Source: Bifidobacterium breve DSM 20213 = JCM 1192 (GTDB lineage Bacteria; Actinomycetota; Actinomycetes; Actinomycetales; Bifidobacteriaceae). From it: a stretch of DNA of 64,000 nucleotides. The translations under genes were made by a program, and so were the position numbers. Under the pieces are notes generated by a model. It did not search any database. It had not been told where the DNA came from and saw only the letters and a program-made list of their open reading frames with translations. The stretch lies in NCBI RefSeq assembly GCF_001025175.1, contig NZ_AP012324.1, positions 930,001-994,000 on the forward strand, written 5' to 3'. Shown here piece after piece: positions 51,798 to 60,260 of the stretch; positions within the stretch are counted from its first letter, which is position 1, and every line of letters starts with the position of its first letter.

Positions 51798-52637
51798 ATG
51801 AGCGACACCTTTGTTATTCGTGAGTTCAATGGCGACGATTCCCGACTGGAGATCAGCGATTACGGGGCTCAGGTGCTGTCGTGGGCGCCGGTGGGACAAC
51901 CCTCTGTGATATGGCGTCCGTCGGCCTTGGTGCTGGAGGCTGGCGTGCCAATCCGGGGAGGCGTGCCGGTGGTCACGCCTTGGTTCGGGGCGGGATATGC
52001 CGGCGGGCATGCGCTTGGTTTGAGTCCCAAGCATGGTTCGGCGCGGCTGAGTTTCTGGCATTGCGAGGATCCATCCGATTCGTCGGATGGCCGTGTGCGA
52101 TATCGGCTCGACCTGCCCGCCGATGCGGCGGACCCCAGTGGGCAGCCGTTGCGTGCGGTATATGAGGTCGGGGCTGGCGGGAGCCTGCGAATGACGCTGA
52201 CCGTCGCCAATGTGGGCGAGGCGTCAGCGAGCGTGGAGATGGCGCTGCACACCTATCTGCGAGTCGGTGATGTGCGCCGTACGCGGGTGCGCGGACTTTC
52301 GGGCGTCGGATATTGGGATGCCGCGGCCGGTGGCGTCGATCGTGTGCAGCAGGAAGAGGACATCGCCTTCGCGGGCGAGGTGGATCGTGTCTATGGGGTC
52401 GCCCGTCCGCTCGAGGTGCATGATCCCGTCCTCAACCGCGTCATCCATGTGCGTTCGGATGGTGCGGAACAGACTGTGGTGTGGAATCCCGGGGAGCGGA
52501 TCGGTGATGCGATCACCGACATGGCGCCCGGCGAATGGTCCTCCTTCGTCTGTGTGGAGGCAGCGCTCTGCCGCGGGCATGCGGTCGAGTTGGCCCCCGG
52601 GGAGTCCTGTACGTTGGGTCAGACGCTGTCGTTGTGA
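51798..52637 (+). CDS. aldose 1-epimerase family protein, YeaD-like hexose(-6-phosphate) mutarotase
   Basis: The 279-residue protein has the galactose-mutarotase-like beta-sandwich features of the YeaD group: ISDYGAQVLSW, IRGGVPVVTPWFGAG, SPKHGSARLSFW (catalytic His region), LHTYLRVGD, and VVWNPGERIGDAITDMAPGEW. It would speed anomer interchange of a sugar or sugar phosphate. It opens the plus-strand side of the sulfated amino-sugar cluster; a strong hairpin separates it from the MFS. Confidence 0.88.
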   Translation: MSDTFVIREFNGDDSRLEISDYGAQVLSWAPVGQPSVIWRPSALVLEAGVPIRGGVPVVTPWFGAGYAGGHALGLSPKHGSARLSFWHCEDPSDSSDGRVRYRLDLPADAADPSGQPLRAVYEVGAGGSLRMTLTVANVGEASASVEMALHTYLRVGDVRRTRVRGLSGVGYWDAAAGGVDRVQQEEDIAFAGEVDRVYGVARPLEVHDPVLNRVIHVRSDGAEQTVVWNPGERIGDAITDMAPGEWSSFVCVEAALCRGHAVELAPGESCTLGQTLSL

Positions 52638-52639
52638 GA

Positions 52640-52692
52640 CTGCGCCTGGCCCGGGCCGACGAAGTTGTTGGTCCGGGCCAGGCGCAGCCCTT
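52640..52692 (+). terminator. terminator after the mutarotase gene
   Basis: CTGCGCCTGGCCCGG pairs perfectly with CCGGGCCAGGCGCAG over 15 bp, then CCCTTTAAAT. Confidence 0.7.
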
Positions 52693-52786
52693 TAAATGAC
52701 GCATGTGTCATATATGTATAAAAATTATTTCTTCACCGTGAACCATTGATATTTCAGTAATCTTTGAGTCTTTTGCGTGCGTTATT

Positions 52787-52798
52787 CCTAAATATGTC
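52787..52798. promoter_or_regulatory. candidate operator, second copy of CCTAAATATGTC
   Basis: Identical to the 12-mer at 51662, about 90 bp before the sugar MFS start. Confidence 0.4.
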
Positions 52799-52820
52799 AA
52801 CAAGGTTGACGAAATGATGT

Positions 52821-52860
52821 ATACTGAATCACGCCAGCTATCACTAGCGGCATTCAGTAT
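52821..52860 (+). promoter_or_regulatory. inverted repeat in the leader of the sulfated-sugar operon
   Basis: ATACTGAAT and ATTCAGTAT form arms around a 22-nt centre that itself holds CCAGC/GCGG-type complementarity. A TATACT overlaps the left arm. It may be the operator of the ROK repressor or an RNA hairpin. Confidence 0.5.
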
Positions 52861-52889
52861 CGAGATTCAAAGGAGAAAAGGATACTTTC

Positions 52890-54317
52890 ATGGTTGAATC
52901 ACAGGTGGTTCTGACGCCACGGGCCCGAAAGGCCGAACGATATGCCACGACCCTTGCGCTCATCGTCACACTGGGCCCGCTGTTCTACGGATTCGAGGGC
53001 ATGGTGCTCAATGGCGCCATCAGCGCTGTCGGCAGCGAATTCCAGCTTGGTTCCTTCGCCAAGGGCGTTGCAGGCGCCGCGGGCATCATCGGCGGTCTCA
53101 TCGGCTCGTTGATCGCCGGCCGTCTCTCCGACTACATTGGCAGACGCGGTGTGTTGCTGCTGGTCGGTCCTTTCCTCATGTTCGAGGCCATCTTCGGCGC
53201 GTTATGCCCCTATCTGGGCGGATACCCGTTCCTGCTGTTCTGCCGCATCGTCGGTGGCATGGGCTTCGGCGCTGCGACGACCGTCGCCCCGGGATACGTC
53301 GCCGAGATCTCCCCGGCGCGCATCCGCGGACGCCTGATCTCCTTCCGCCAGCTCGCTATCATCCTCGGCCTGCTCTTCGCGGCGGTCGTCAATCTGGTGA
53401 TGACCAATCTCGCCGGCGATTCTTCCGCCGAGGTGTTTCTCGGCATCAAGGCGTGGCAGTGCATGTTCCTGTGCCTGATCGTGCCGGCCCTGGTCTACAT
53501 GATCCTCATGCCGTTCATCCCCGAGTCTCCGCGCTATCTGGTCTCCAAGGGCAGGAACGAGCAGGCCTCCAAGGTGCTTGAGCGTCTGTCCGGCACCGAC
53601 GATGTCACCGCGCAGGTCGAGTCCATCCAGCGCTCGCTCGGCGGCGTCAACGAGGCCCTTGGCATCTTCGCCGTACTGCGTTCGAAGTGGCGTGGCCTCG
53701 TCTGCGTGGGCATGGCGCTCGCCGCCTTCCAGCAGCTGACCGGCACCAACGGCATCTTCTTCTACTCCAACACCCTGTTCGAAGCGGTCGGCGTCCCTGA
53801 GTCCGCGGCCTTCCAGCAGACACTGATCCTGACCGTCTTCAAGATCATCGGTGTGACCGCGGGCATCCTGCTGGTCGACCGCGTCGGCCGCAAGCGCATG
53901 CTGATGTACGGCGGCACGCTGATCTTCATCTCGCTGGCCGTGGTCGCCACCGTTTTCACCGTCGCTCCGAGCGGTCCCAATGGCCCCGACATCAGCCACA
54001 GCCCCGTGCTCGGCTTCCTCGCCGTCGCTGCCCTGTGCTGCTTCCTGCTCGGCTTCACCTCCTCCTGGGGTCCGATCTTCTCGGTGATGATGGGCGAGAT
54101 GTTCCCGAACCAGATCCGCGGCAGCGCCATGTCCCTGGCCTCTGGCGCCGACTTCTTCGTCAACTTCCTTGTCGTGCTGCTCTTCCCCTACGTCGTCGAA
54201 TGGTCGCCGGCCGTCGCCTACTGGGCGTTCTTCGTCTTCGGCGTGCTGGCGGTGATCTTCGCCAAGAAGTATCTGCACGAGACCAACGGCAAGTCCCTCG
54301 AGGAAATGGGCGACTGA
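52890..54317 (+). CDS. atsT: sugar porter MFS transporter, probable sulfated amino-sugar importer
   Basis: The 475-residue protein is of the sugar-porter MFS family: GFEGMVLNGAIS in helix 1, GRLSDYIGRRGVLL between helices 2 and 3, IVGGMGFGAATTVAPGYVAEISPARIRGR, FIPESPRYLVSKGR before the central loop, and LLVDRVGRKRML. It is followed directly by the sulfatase and its maturase. In B. breve a transporter called AtsT serves GlcNAc-6-sulfate uptake; the symbol is by analogy with that cluster. Confidence 0.87.
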   Translation: MVESQVVLTPRARKAERYATTLALIVTLGPLFYGFEGMVLNGAISAVGSEFQLGSFAKGVAGAAGIIGGLIGSLIAGRLSDYIGRRGVLLLVGPFLMFEAIFGALCPYLGGYPFLLFCRIVGGMGFGAATTVAPGYVAEISPARIRGRLISFRQLAIILGLLFAAVVNLVMTNLAGDSSAEVFLGIKAWQCMFLCLIVPALVYMILMPFIPESPRYLVSKGRNEQASKVLERLSGTDDVTAQVESIQRSLGGVNEALGIFAVLRSKWRGLVCVGMALAAFQQLTGTNGIFFYSNTLFEAVGVPESAAFQQTLILTVFKIIGVTAGILLVDRVGRKRMLMYGGTLIFISLAVVATVFTVAPSGPNGPDISHSPVLGFLAVAALCCFLLGFTSSWGPIFSVMMGEMFPNQIRGSAMSLASGADFFVNFLVVLLFPYVVEWSPAVAYWAFFVFGVLAVIFAKKYLHETNGKSLEEMGD

Positions 54318-54330
54318 GCCGCTTCCCCTC

Positions 54331-54357
54331 CGGCGGGCCGGTCCGTCCGGCCCGCCG
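54331..54357 (+). promoter_or_regulatory. intercistronic GC hairpin between transporter and sulfatase
   Basis: CGGCGGGCCGG pairs with CCGGCCCGCCG around 5 nt. No T-run follows, so it may cause partial termination or protect mRNA ends. Confidence 0.55.
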
Positions 54358-54406
54358 CGTATCCCCGTGTTCATAACAACACCCGCACCAACCAAAGGAG
54401 CTTCTC

Positions 54407-55933
54407 ATGGCAGACAGCCAGACCAAACCGCGCGTCGTCCCGGACAACGTGCGCAACATCATCACCTTCATGACCGACCAGCATCGCATCGACACCCTCG
54501 GATGCATGGGCAACACCCATGCGCAGACGCCGAACATCGACTCCCTCGCCGCCGATGGATGCCTGTTCACCAAGGCCTTCACCCCCTCCGCGATCTGCAC
54601 CCCCGCGCGTTCCTCGATGCTCACCGGCCAGCTGCCGTTCAAGCACCAGACGCTCGCCAACCCGGAGTGGAACATCGCCTATTCCACCGCCATCCCGGAA
54701 ACCGACTGGACCTACACACAGGCGCTGCGCGACGCCGGATACAACGTCGGCATGGTCGGCAAATACCATTGCGGCACTAATCTGCCCGACAAGTTCGGCT
54801 GCGACGATGACACCTTCTGGGGCGCCGAGAACCCGGTGGCCAACGAGGAATACGTCGCCTGGCTCAAGGAGAACGACCTGCCGCCGGTCAAGGCCCACGA
54901 TATCTGGCGCGGCAAGCTGCCGGGCAACCGTGACGGCCATATCATCGCGGCGCGGCTCGAGCAGCCGGAGGAGGCGACCTTCGAGCGCTTCATCGCCGAC
55001 CGATCCATTGCACGTCTGCGCCAATACGCCAAGGAATACAAGGAGACAGGCAAGCCGTTCAGCCTGGATGTGCATTTCTTCGGCCCGCATCTGCCCTACT
55101 TCCTCCCCGACGAGTGGTTCGACCTCATGGATCCGAAGGATGTCATGCTGCCCAAGAGCTTCGGCGACACGCTCGTCGGCAAGCCGCCGGTCCAGCAGAA
55201 CTACGCGACCTACTGGTCCACCTCCTCCTTCGACAACGACCAGTGGAGGAAGCTCATCGCCGTCTATTGGGGATATGTGGCCATGATCGACTTTGAGATC
55301 GGCCGCATCCTCGACGTGGCGCGCGAATTGGGCCTGATGGATGACACGGCCATGTTCTTCTGCGCCGACCACGGTGAGTTCACTGGCTCGCACCGGCTCA
55401 ACGACAAGGGCCCGGCCATGTACGACGACATCTATCGCATTCCGTTCATCGCACGCATCCCGGGGCTCACGCACGGCACGAAGTGCAATGATTATGTGCA
55501 GCTCATCGACATGACCGCCACCTTCATGGAGATCGCTGGACTTGACCCGGCGCAGGTGGAGGACGGCCGCTCCGTCGTCGATTTGGCGCGCGGCGTCGAG
55601 GTCCCGGATTGGCGCAGGAACATCGTATGCGAGTTCCACGGCCTGCATTTCCCGATCCAGCAGCGCATGCTGCGCACCGATGATTACAAGCTGGTCATCA
55701 ACCACGAGTCGCTGGATGAGCTCTACGATCTCAGGCAGGACCCGAGCGAGATTAACAACGTCTATGCGGCGCCGGCCTATGACAAGGTGCGCCGTGAGAT
55801 GGCCGCCGAGCTTTACCGCCAGTTGGTCGAGCGCGGCGACAGCTCCTTCGCCAAGTGGATGGCCGCGATGACCGACTTCGACATTCCGCTGGAGAACACC
55901 GCGCGCTCCGACTGGGACCAAGTCGCCAAGTAA
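54407..55933 (+). CDS. atsA2: type I sulfatase (formylglycine-dependent, Cys type)
   Basis: The 508-residue arylsulfatase-superfamily protein has the N-terminal metal site region ITFMTDQHRIDTLGCMG, the modification motif Cys64-T-P-A-R68 in SAICTPARSSMLTG, GKYHCGTN, and FFCADHGEFTGSH with metal Asp/His. Cys64 must be oxidised to formylglycine, the job of the maturase encoded 122 bp downstream. No signal peptide is visible, so it acts in the cytoplasm on imported sulfated sugar. In B. breve the corresponding enzyme removes sulfate from GlcNAc-6-sulfate. Confidence 0.92.
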   Translation: MADSQTKPRVVPDNVRNIITFMTDQHRIDTLGCMGNTHAQTPNIDSLAADGCLFTKAFTPSAICTPARSSMLTGQLPFKHQTLANPEWNIAYSTAIPETDWTYTQALRDAGYNVGMVGKYHCGTNLPDKFGCDDDTFWGAENPVANEEYVAWLKENDLPPVKAHDIWRGKLPGNRDGHIIAARLEQPEEATFERFIADRSIARLRQYAKEYKETGKPFSLDVHFFGPHLPYFLPDEWFDLMDPKDVMLPKSFGDTLVGKPPVQQNYATYWSTSSFDNDQWRKLIAVYWGYVAMIDFEIGRILDVARELGLMDDTAMFFCADHGEFTGSHRLNDKGPAMYDDIYRIPFIARIPGLTHGTKCNDYVQLIDMTATFMEIAGLDPAQVEDGRSVVDLARGVEVPDWRRNIVCEFHGLHFPIQQRMLRTDDYKLVINHESLDELYDLRQDPSEINNVYAAPAYDKVRREMAAELYRQLVERGDSSFAKWMAAMTDFDIPLENTARSDWDQVAK

Positions 55934-56055
55934 CGCCGTGCTGCGGTCGCCCGACGCAACCGTCGGACGGCCGCCGTCCCATTCCCGTCCGGGACAGATA
56001 TAGGGACGGAGGAGTAGACATGTATCGACGGAATGCGTTGGATCAAGGAGTTCAT

Positions 56056-57399
56056 ATGACAATCGCGACGGCACCACGGACGATACGGGACGATGGCGGG
56101 GCCGCCGCCGGGGACGCGATTCCCGCGGGACCGCTCACGCGCCGCCAACTGCCGTTCTCCGTCGTTGCCAAGCCCACCGGCGCGGCATGCAACCTCGACT
56201 GCCAGTATTGCTTCTTCCTGTCCAAGGAACTGCTTTACGCCACCAAGCGACAGCAGATGAACGAGGAGACGTTGGCCACATATGTCGCCGAATATCTGGC
56301 CGCCAGTCCCGACGGCGAGGTGACTATGCTCTGGCAGGGCGGTGAGCCGACCCTGCGCGGCCTGCCATTCTTCCGCACCCTCGTCAAGCTGTGCGAACGC
56401 TATCGCCGTCCCGGGCAGCATGTCGTCCACGCGATGCAGACCAATGGCACGCTGATCGACGAGGAGTGGGCAGAGTTCCTCAAGGCCAACGACGTGCTCG
56501 TCGGTGTCTCGATCGACGGTCCCGAGCCATATCACGACGCCTACCGGCTCAACCGCGCCGGCCGCGGCACGCATGCGATGGTGATTCGCGGTTGGAACAT
56601 CCTGCGTCAGGCCGGCGTGCGTTGCAATGTCCTGTGCACGGTACACCACGCGAACGAGGAGCATGGGCTTGAGGTCTACCGGTATTTCCGCGATGAGCTC
56701 GGCGCCGACTTCATGCAGTTCATCCCCATCGTCGAACGCGTCGATCCCTCGCAGCTCGAGCGTGCCGAACACGACGGCTGGCGCGCCACCGGCGGGCAGG
56801 GCGTCGGCATGCTGTACCGTCAGGCCGGGGACGCGGTCACCTCGCGCTCCACGCGGCCGGCGCAATACGGGCGGTTCCTTAGCGAGATCTTCGACGAATG
56901 GATCTCGCGGGACGTCGGACGGGTGTTCGTGCAGGACTTCGATGCGGCCCTCGGCGCGTTGTTTGGGCAATACGCCGTGTGCGTGCATGCGCCCGAATGC
57001 GGGAACAACTTCGCGCTTGAATTCAACGGCGACGTCTACGCCTGCGACCATTGGGTCGAGCCGGATTGGCTCGTCGGCAATGTGCTCAAGGAGGACTTCC
57101 ACTCGCTGGCGCACAGCGAGATCATGCGCCGCTTCGCCAGGAAAAAGCGCATCGAGCTGACCGATCAGTGCCGCCGATGCCCGTATCTGCGCATGTGCAA
57201 CGGAGGCTGTCCCAAGGACCGCTTCGTCAAGTCCGTCGACGGACAGGAGGGGCAGAACTACCTTTGCCCCGGCTACACCGAGTTCTACGGGCATATCCAC
57301 CCCGATATTGTTGGCATGGCGCGGCTGCTGCGGGCGAACCGCGCGCCCGCCGAAATCATGGATTCGCAGGTGCGCCGACAGGTGCGCGCCTCGCGGTGA
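56056..57399 (+). CDS. atsB2: anaerobic sulfatase-maturating enzyme (radical SAM, SPASM)
   Basis: The 447-residue protein has the radical SAM cluster CNLDCQYC (Cys45, 49, 52), WQGGEPTLRGLPF, and a SPASM region with CVHAPECGNNFALEFNGDVYACDH, CRRCPYLRMCNGGCPKDR. It turns the sulfatase cysteine into formylglycine without oxygen, fitting an anaerobe. ATG at 56056 follows AAGGAG by 5 nt; ATG at 56020 (after GGAGGAG, adding 12 residues) is an equally possible start. It is coupled in the operon with sulfatase and TauE. Confidence 0.93.
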   Translation: MTIATAPRTIRDDGGAAAGDAIPAGPLTRRQLPFSVVAKPTGAACNLDCQYCFFLSKELLYATKRQQMNEETLATYVAEYLAASPDGEVTMLWQGGEPTLRGLPFFRTLVKLCERYRRPGQHVVHAMQTNGTLIDEEWAEFLKANDVLVGVSIDGPEPYHDAYRLNRAGRGTHAMVIRGWNILRQAGVRCNVLCTVHHANEEHGLEVYRYFRDELGADFMQFIPIVERVDPSQLERAEHDGWRATGGQGVGMLYRQAGDAVTSRSTRPAQYGRFLSEIFDEWISRDVGRVFVQDFDAALGALFGQYAVCVHAPECGNNFALEFNGDVYACDHWVEPDWLVGNVLKEDFHSLAHSEIMRRFARKKRIELTDQCRRCPYLRMCNGGCPKDRFVKSVDGQEGQNYLCPGYTEFYGHIHPDIVGMARLLRANRAPAEIMDSQVRRQVRASR

Positions 57400-57447
57400 C
57401 CGCTTTCCTCGTGTGGGAGCGGGTAAGAGGATGCAAGGAGATCGCGG

Positions 57448-58248
57448 ATGGTTGAGTTGATTGTGGCGCTGGCCGTCGGATTGGGCGTCGGCGTCGTCGT
57501 CGGCGCACTGGGCGCCGGAGGCGGCATCCTGTCGGTGCCGGTGCTTGTGTATCTGCTGGGACAGGAGCCCCATGCAGCCTCGGCCGGCTCTCTGGTCATC
57601 GTCGGCCTAACCGCGCTGGTCTCGTTGATACCACGTTCGCGCGAAGGGCATGTGCGCTGGCGTGACGGGCTGGTCTTCGGCGTGCTGTCCTCGGTAGGCA
57701 CTGTGCTCGGATCGCGTCTGTCCGTGCTCGTCGACCCACGGACGTTGATGCTGCTGTTCAGCGTGCTGTTGGTCGCCGTGGGCGTCATGATGCTGCGCAA
57801 GGCGTTCCGCGCCCGCCGTGCCGATGGGAGCGGCGCCGCGGGCGCCGAGGGCGCGTCCTCCGGCCGACGTGGGGGGCGCGGTCTGCCTCTGCTGATCGCT
57901 TGTGCCACCGCGACCGGCTTCCTCACCGGCTTCTTCGGTGTGGGCGGCGGTTTCGCCGTGGTACCGATGCTGGTGCTGGCACTCGGATTCACGATGCGCG
58001 AGGCATCCTCGACATCGCTGTTGGTGATGATCATCGCTTCGGTTGTCGGACTGGTTTCGCGCATCGGCACCAGCATCAGCGTCGACTGGATGGTGGTCGT
58101 GGTCTTCGCGCTGGCCTCGATGTGCGGAGGACTGATTGGCGCGCCGGCCTCGCGCCGTGTCAGGGAAAGCACCTTGACGCTGTTGTTCGGCGTGCTCCTG
58201 CTGCTGGTCGCCGTCGGCACTCTGGTTTCCACGTTGCTTGGAAACTGA
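57448..58248 (+). CDS. TauE/SafE family sulfur-oxyanion exporter
   Basis: The 266-residue membrane protein has two TauE repeats with the glycine motifs VGALGAGGGILSVPVLVYLLG and FFGVGGGFAVVPMLVLALGF, each preceded by hydrophobic helices, and a central polar loop (GSGAAGAEGASSGRR). AAGGAG precedes ATG at 57448. Its place after sulfatase and maturase suggests it exports the sulfate or sulfite released. The direction and ion are inferred from family and context. Confidence 0.88.
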   Translation: MVELIVALAVGLGVGVVVGALGAGGGILSVPVLVYLLGQEPHAASAGSLVIVGLTALVSLIPRSREGHVRWRDGLVFGVLSSVGTVLGSRLSVLVDPRTLMLLFSVLLVAVGVMMLRKAFRARRADGSGAAGAEGASSGRRGGRGLPLLIACATATGFLTGFFGVGGGFAVVPMLVLALGFTMREASSTSLLVMIIASVVGLVSRIGTSISVDWMVVVVFALASMCGGLIGAPASRRVRESTLTLLFGVLLLLVAVGTLVSTLLGN

Positions 58249-58293
58249 TTCGGCAGGCGCGCCGGCATGACAAAACTCCCGAGCCAAACGGCT

Positions 58294-58690
58294 TGAACCG
58301 CACCCCGATTGTTGGACTGAGGAAATTCAGATTCGATGATCGGAGGTGCGGTTCTTTCGTATGCGTGAGGATCGGAGGGAACGTTACGACGACGGGTTCC
58401 GGCGCGAGGCATTGGGGCTCATCAAGGCCGGCGTGGGTTACGTATCGCTTGCCCGCCGGCTTGCGATGCCGGCATATACCGCGAAACAATGGACCATGTT
58501 GTATAGGTCCGGCGGCGAGGAGTCGTTCATGGGTGCGCAGGGCAGCAGACGATACGACTGGGAGACGAAGGCCGCCGCGGCCCGCGACCATGTCGACAAC
58601 GGCCTGACGGTGACCGAGGTCATGGCCAAATACGATGTGGCGAGCGTCGCGCCGCTGCAACGCTGGTGCCGCGAGTACCGGGCGGGCGTG
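58294..58690 (+). mobile_element. IS3 family (IS150 group) relic: left end and orfA fragment
   Basis: TGAACCGCACCCCGATTGTTGG near 58293 looks like an IS3-type left end, and a complementary AGGTGCGGTTC lies at about 58344. The frame from 58346 reads as an orfA start: YDDGFRREALGLIKAGVG, then GAQGSRRYDWETKAAAAR and LQRWCREYRAG. It stops at about 58690, where TauE coding sequence begins. OrfB and the right end are absent. Confidence 0.75.
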
Positions 58691-59298
58691 TGGCTGTCTA
58701 TGCCTGCATAGGTCTGGTCGGCGGCGTCATCGGCGGCCTGTTGCTGCTTGAATTGCCCGCGAAGGTCTTTGAGTTCGCGGTGCCGCCGTTGATTCTGTTC
58801 AGTGCGCTCATCATCGCGCTCAACCCACGGAGGAAAGCGGCCGCGCGCGACGCCGTGGCGCGGGCGCTGCCGCGATCGTATCAGGCGGAGCATGCCGCGC
58901 GGATCGCCGGGGCGACGACGAACGGCGCGTTGTGCGACGATCCGTGGTGGCTGTGGGTCGGCGTGAGCTTCGTCGGTGTCTATTCCGGCTATTTCGGCGC
59001 GGCCGCCGGCACGCTCGCCCTGGCGATTCTCGATTTGGGCAAAATCGGCCCGTTCCATCAGATCAACGCGTTGAAAACCGTGGTCGGCTTCGGCGCGAAT
59101 ATCTCCGCCGCAATCATGTTCATCATCCGTGGTTCCGTCTACTGGCCGTTCGCCATCATGATGTGCATTGGCTGCACCATCGGCAGTGCGATCGCGCCTC
59201 CCATCACCCGGCGCATTCCGGAGGACGTCATGCGGGCCGCCGCCGTGTTGACCGGCATCATCCTTGCCGTCAGGCTTGGCTGGAGCACGTACCTGTGA
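58690..59298 (+). pseudogene. second TauE/SafE-like gene, 5' end replaced by the IS3 fragment
   Basis: The frame VAVYACIGLVGGVIGGLLLLELP to the end WSTYL is the C-terminal two thirds of a TauE/SafE protein, with GVYSGYFGAAAGTLALAILDLG and NALKTVVGFGANISAAIMF. The first repeat with its glycine motif is missing, replaced by IS3 orfA sequence. An in-frame fusion could start at 58666 but has no ribosome site. It is distinct in sequence from the intact TauE gene just upstream, so it is a separate paralogue. Confidence 0.75.
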
Positions 59299-59437
59299 TG
59301 GCCTCGGCCGCTGGGGCATGTCGGACGGACGCGGCGGTGCGACGATTCATGGGCGTGGGCGGGGAAACATGACGATCCCGCCGGATGGAAGACGTGTTCC
59401 GTCCGACGGGACCCCCGTTCGATCAGTCGGTGATTGA

Positions 59438-59800
59438 TCAGTTGTGCATGGCTTCGATGTTGTTGCCTTCCGGATCATGCACGAACGCGGCATAGTAGGT
59501 CGGACCGTAGTTCGGACGCGGGCCGGGCTGGCCGTTGTCGGTGCCGCCGTTGGCCAGACCCGCCTCGTGGAACGCCTTCACGGCGTCGTCGCCGGCGGCT
59601 TCGAACGCCACGTGGACCGGCGCGACGGTATCGCCTTCAGCGGCGGTGGAAACCCACACCGACGAACCGTCTTCCGCCACGAATGCCTGAACGCCCGGGA
59701 AAGCGGGGCCCTTGCTGTAGCCCAGCGGCGCCAGGGCGGCCTCGTAGAACGCCTCCTCCTTGTCGAAATCCTTCACCTTGACGGTCACATGGTTGATCAT
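59438..59800 (-). CDS. VOC superfamily protein (glyoxalase/bleomycin-resistance-like)
   Basis: The 120-residue protein has the paired beta-alpha-beta-beta-beta halves of VOC proteins: INHVTVKVKDFDKEEAFYEAAL at the start with metal His, APVHVAFEA in the middle, and YYAAFVHDPEGNNIEAMHN at the end. ATG at 59800 follows AAAGGACAG. Substrate unknown. It reads toward the truncated TauE gene. Confidence 0.9.
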   Translation of the reverse strand: MINHVTVKVKDFDKEEAFYEAALAPLGYSKGPAFPGVQAFVAEDGSSVWVSTAAEGDTVAPVHVAFEAAGDDAVKAFHEAGLANGGTDNGQPGPRPNYGPTYYAAFVHDPEGNNIEAMHN

Positions 59801-59932
59801 GATCTGTCCTTTCATGCGTTCGGTGCGTTGTGTATCCGAATTCCATGATAGACGGCAAACGATGTGAATCGGAAGGGCGGCGTTCTGGAAGGTCGCGAAG
59901 TCCGGGCCGTTGCCGCCCGCGCCGCGATGACC

Positions 59933-60112
59933 CTACTGCCCGTGGATGCTCGCCCCGAACGGCCAGAGCGCGAGTTTGGACATTTTGAACGACTGGATTC
60001 CCAGAGGAATGCCGATGACGGTGACGCACAGGACCAATCCGATTAACACTCAGGAGACCGCGATCGCCAATCCGACCGGAACGATCTATAGAATATTGCC
60101 GATGATTCGCAT
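59933..60112 (-). pseudogene. yccF pseudogene, two Trp codons mutated to stops
   Basis: Reading from 60112 gives MRIIGNIL, then TAG, then IVPVGLAIAVS, then TGA, then VLIGLVLCVTVIGIPLGIQSFKMSKLALWPFG. Both stops fall exactly where the intact YccF at 34749 has tryptophan (ILWIIL and ISWTLI). The second YccF repeat is fused out: it has about 59 codons against 121. Confidence 0.85.
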
Positions 60113-60260
60113 AGCGGGTTCCTCACGCTCGATCGTGTCCCGGAAGATGCCGGATGGTATATCGGACCTCCATTCTATGGTACTGGTGTGAGGTGGAGCG
60201 GGGCCGGGACCAGGCCCATGCGTCTTGAGGCGCCGAGTAGACGAGTAGATTGGAGCGACC

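Noticed and set aside
54371..57573. Two long minus-strand frames (568 and 586 codons) opposite the sulfatase and maturase genes
   Set aside because: The plus-strand frames carry clear catalytic motifs; these are shadows.
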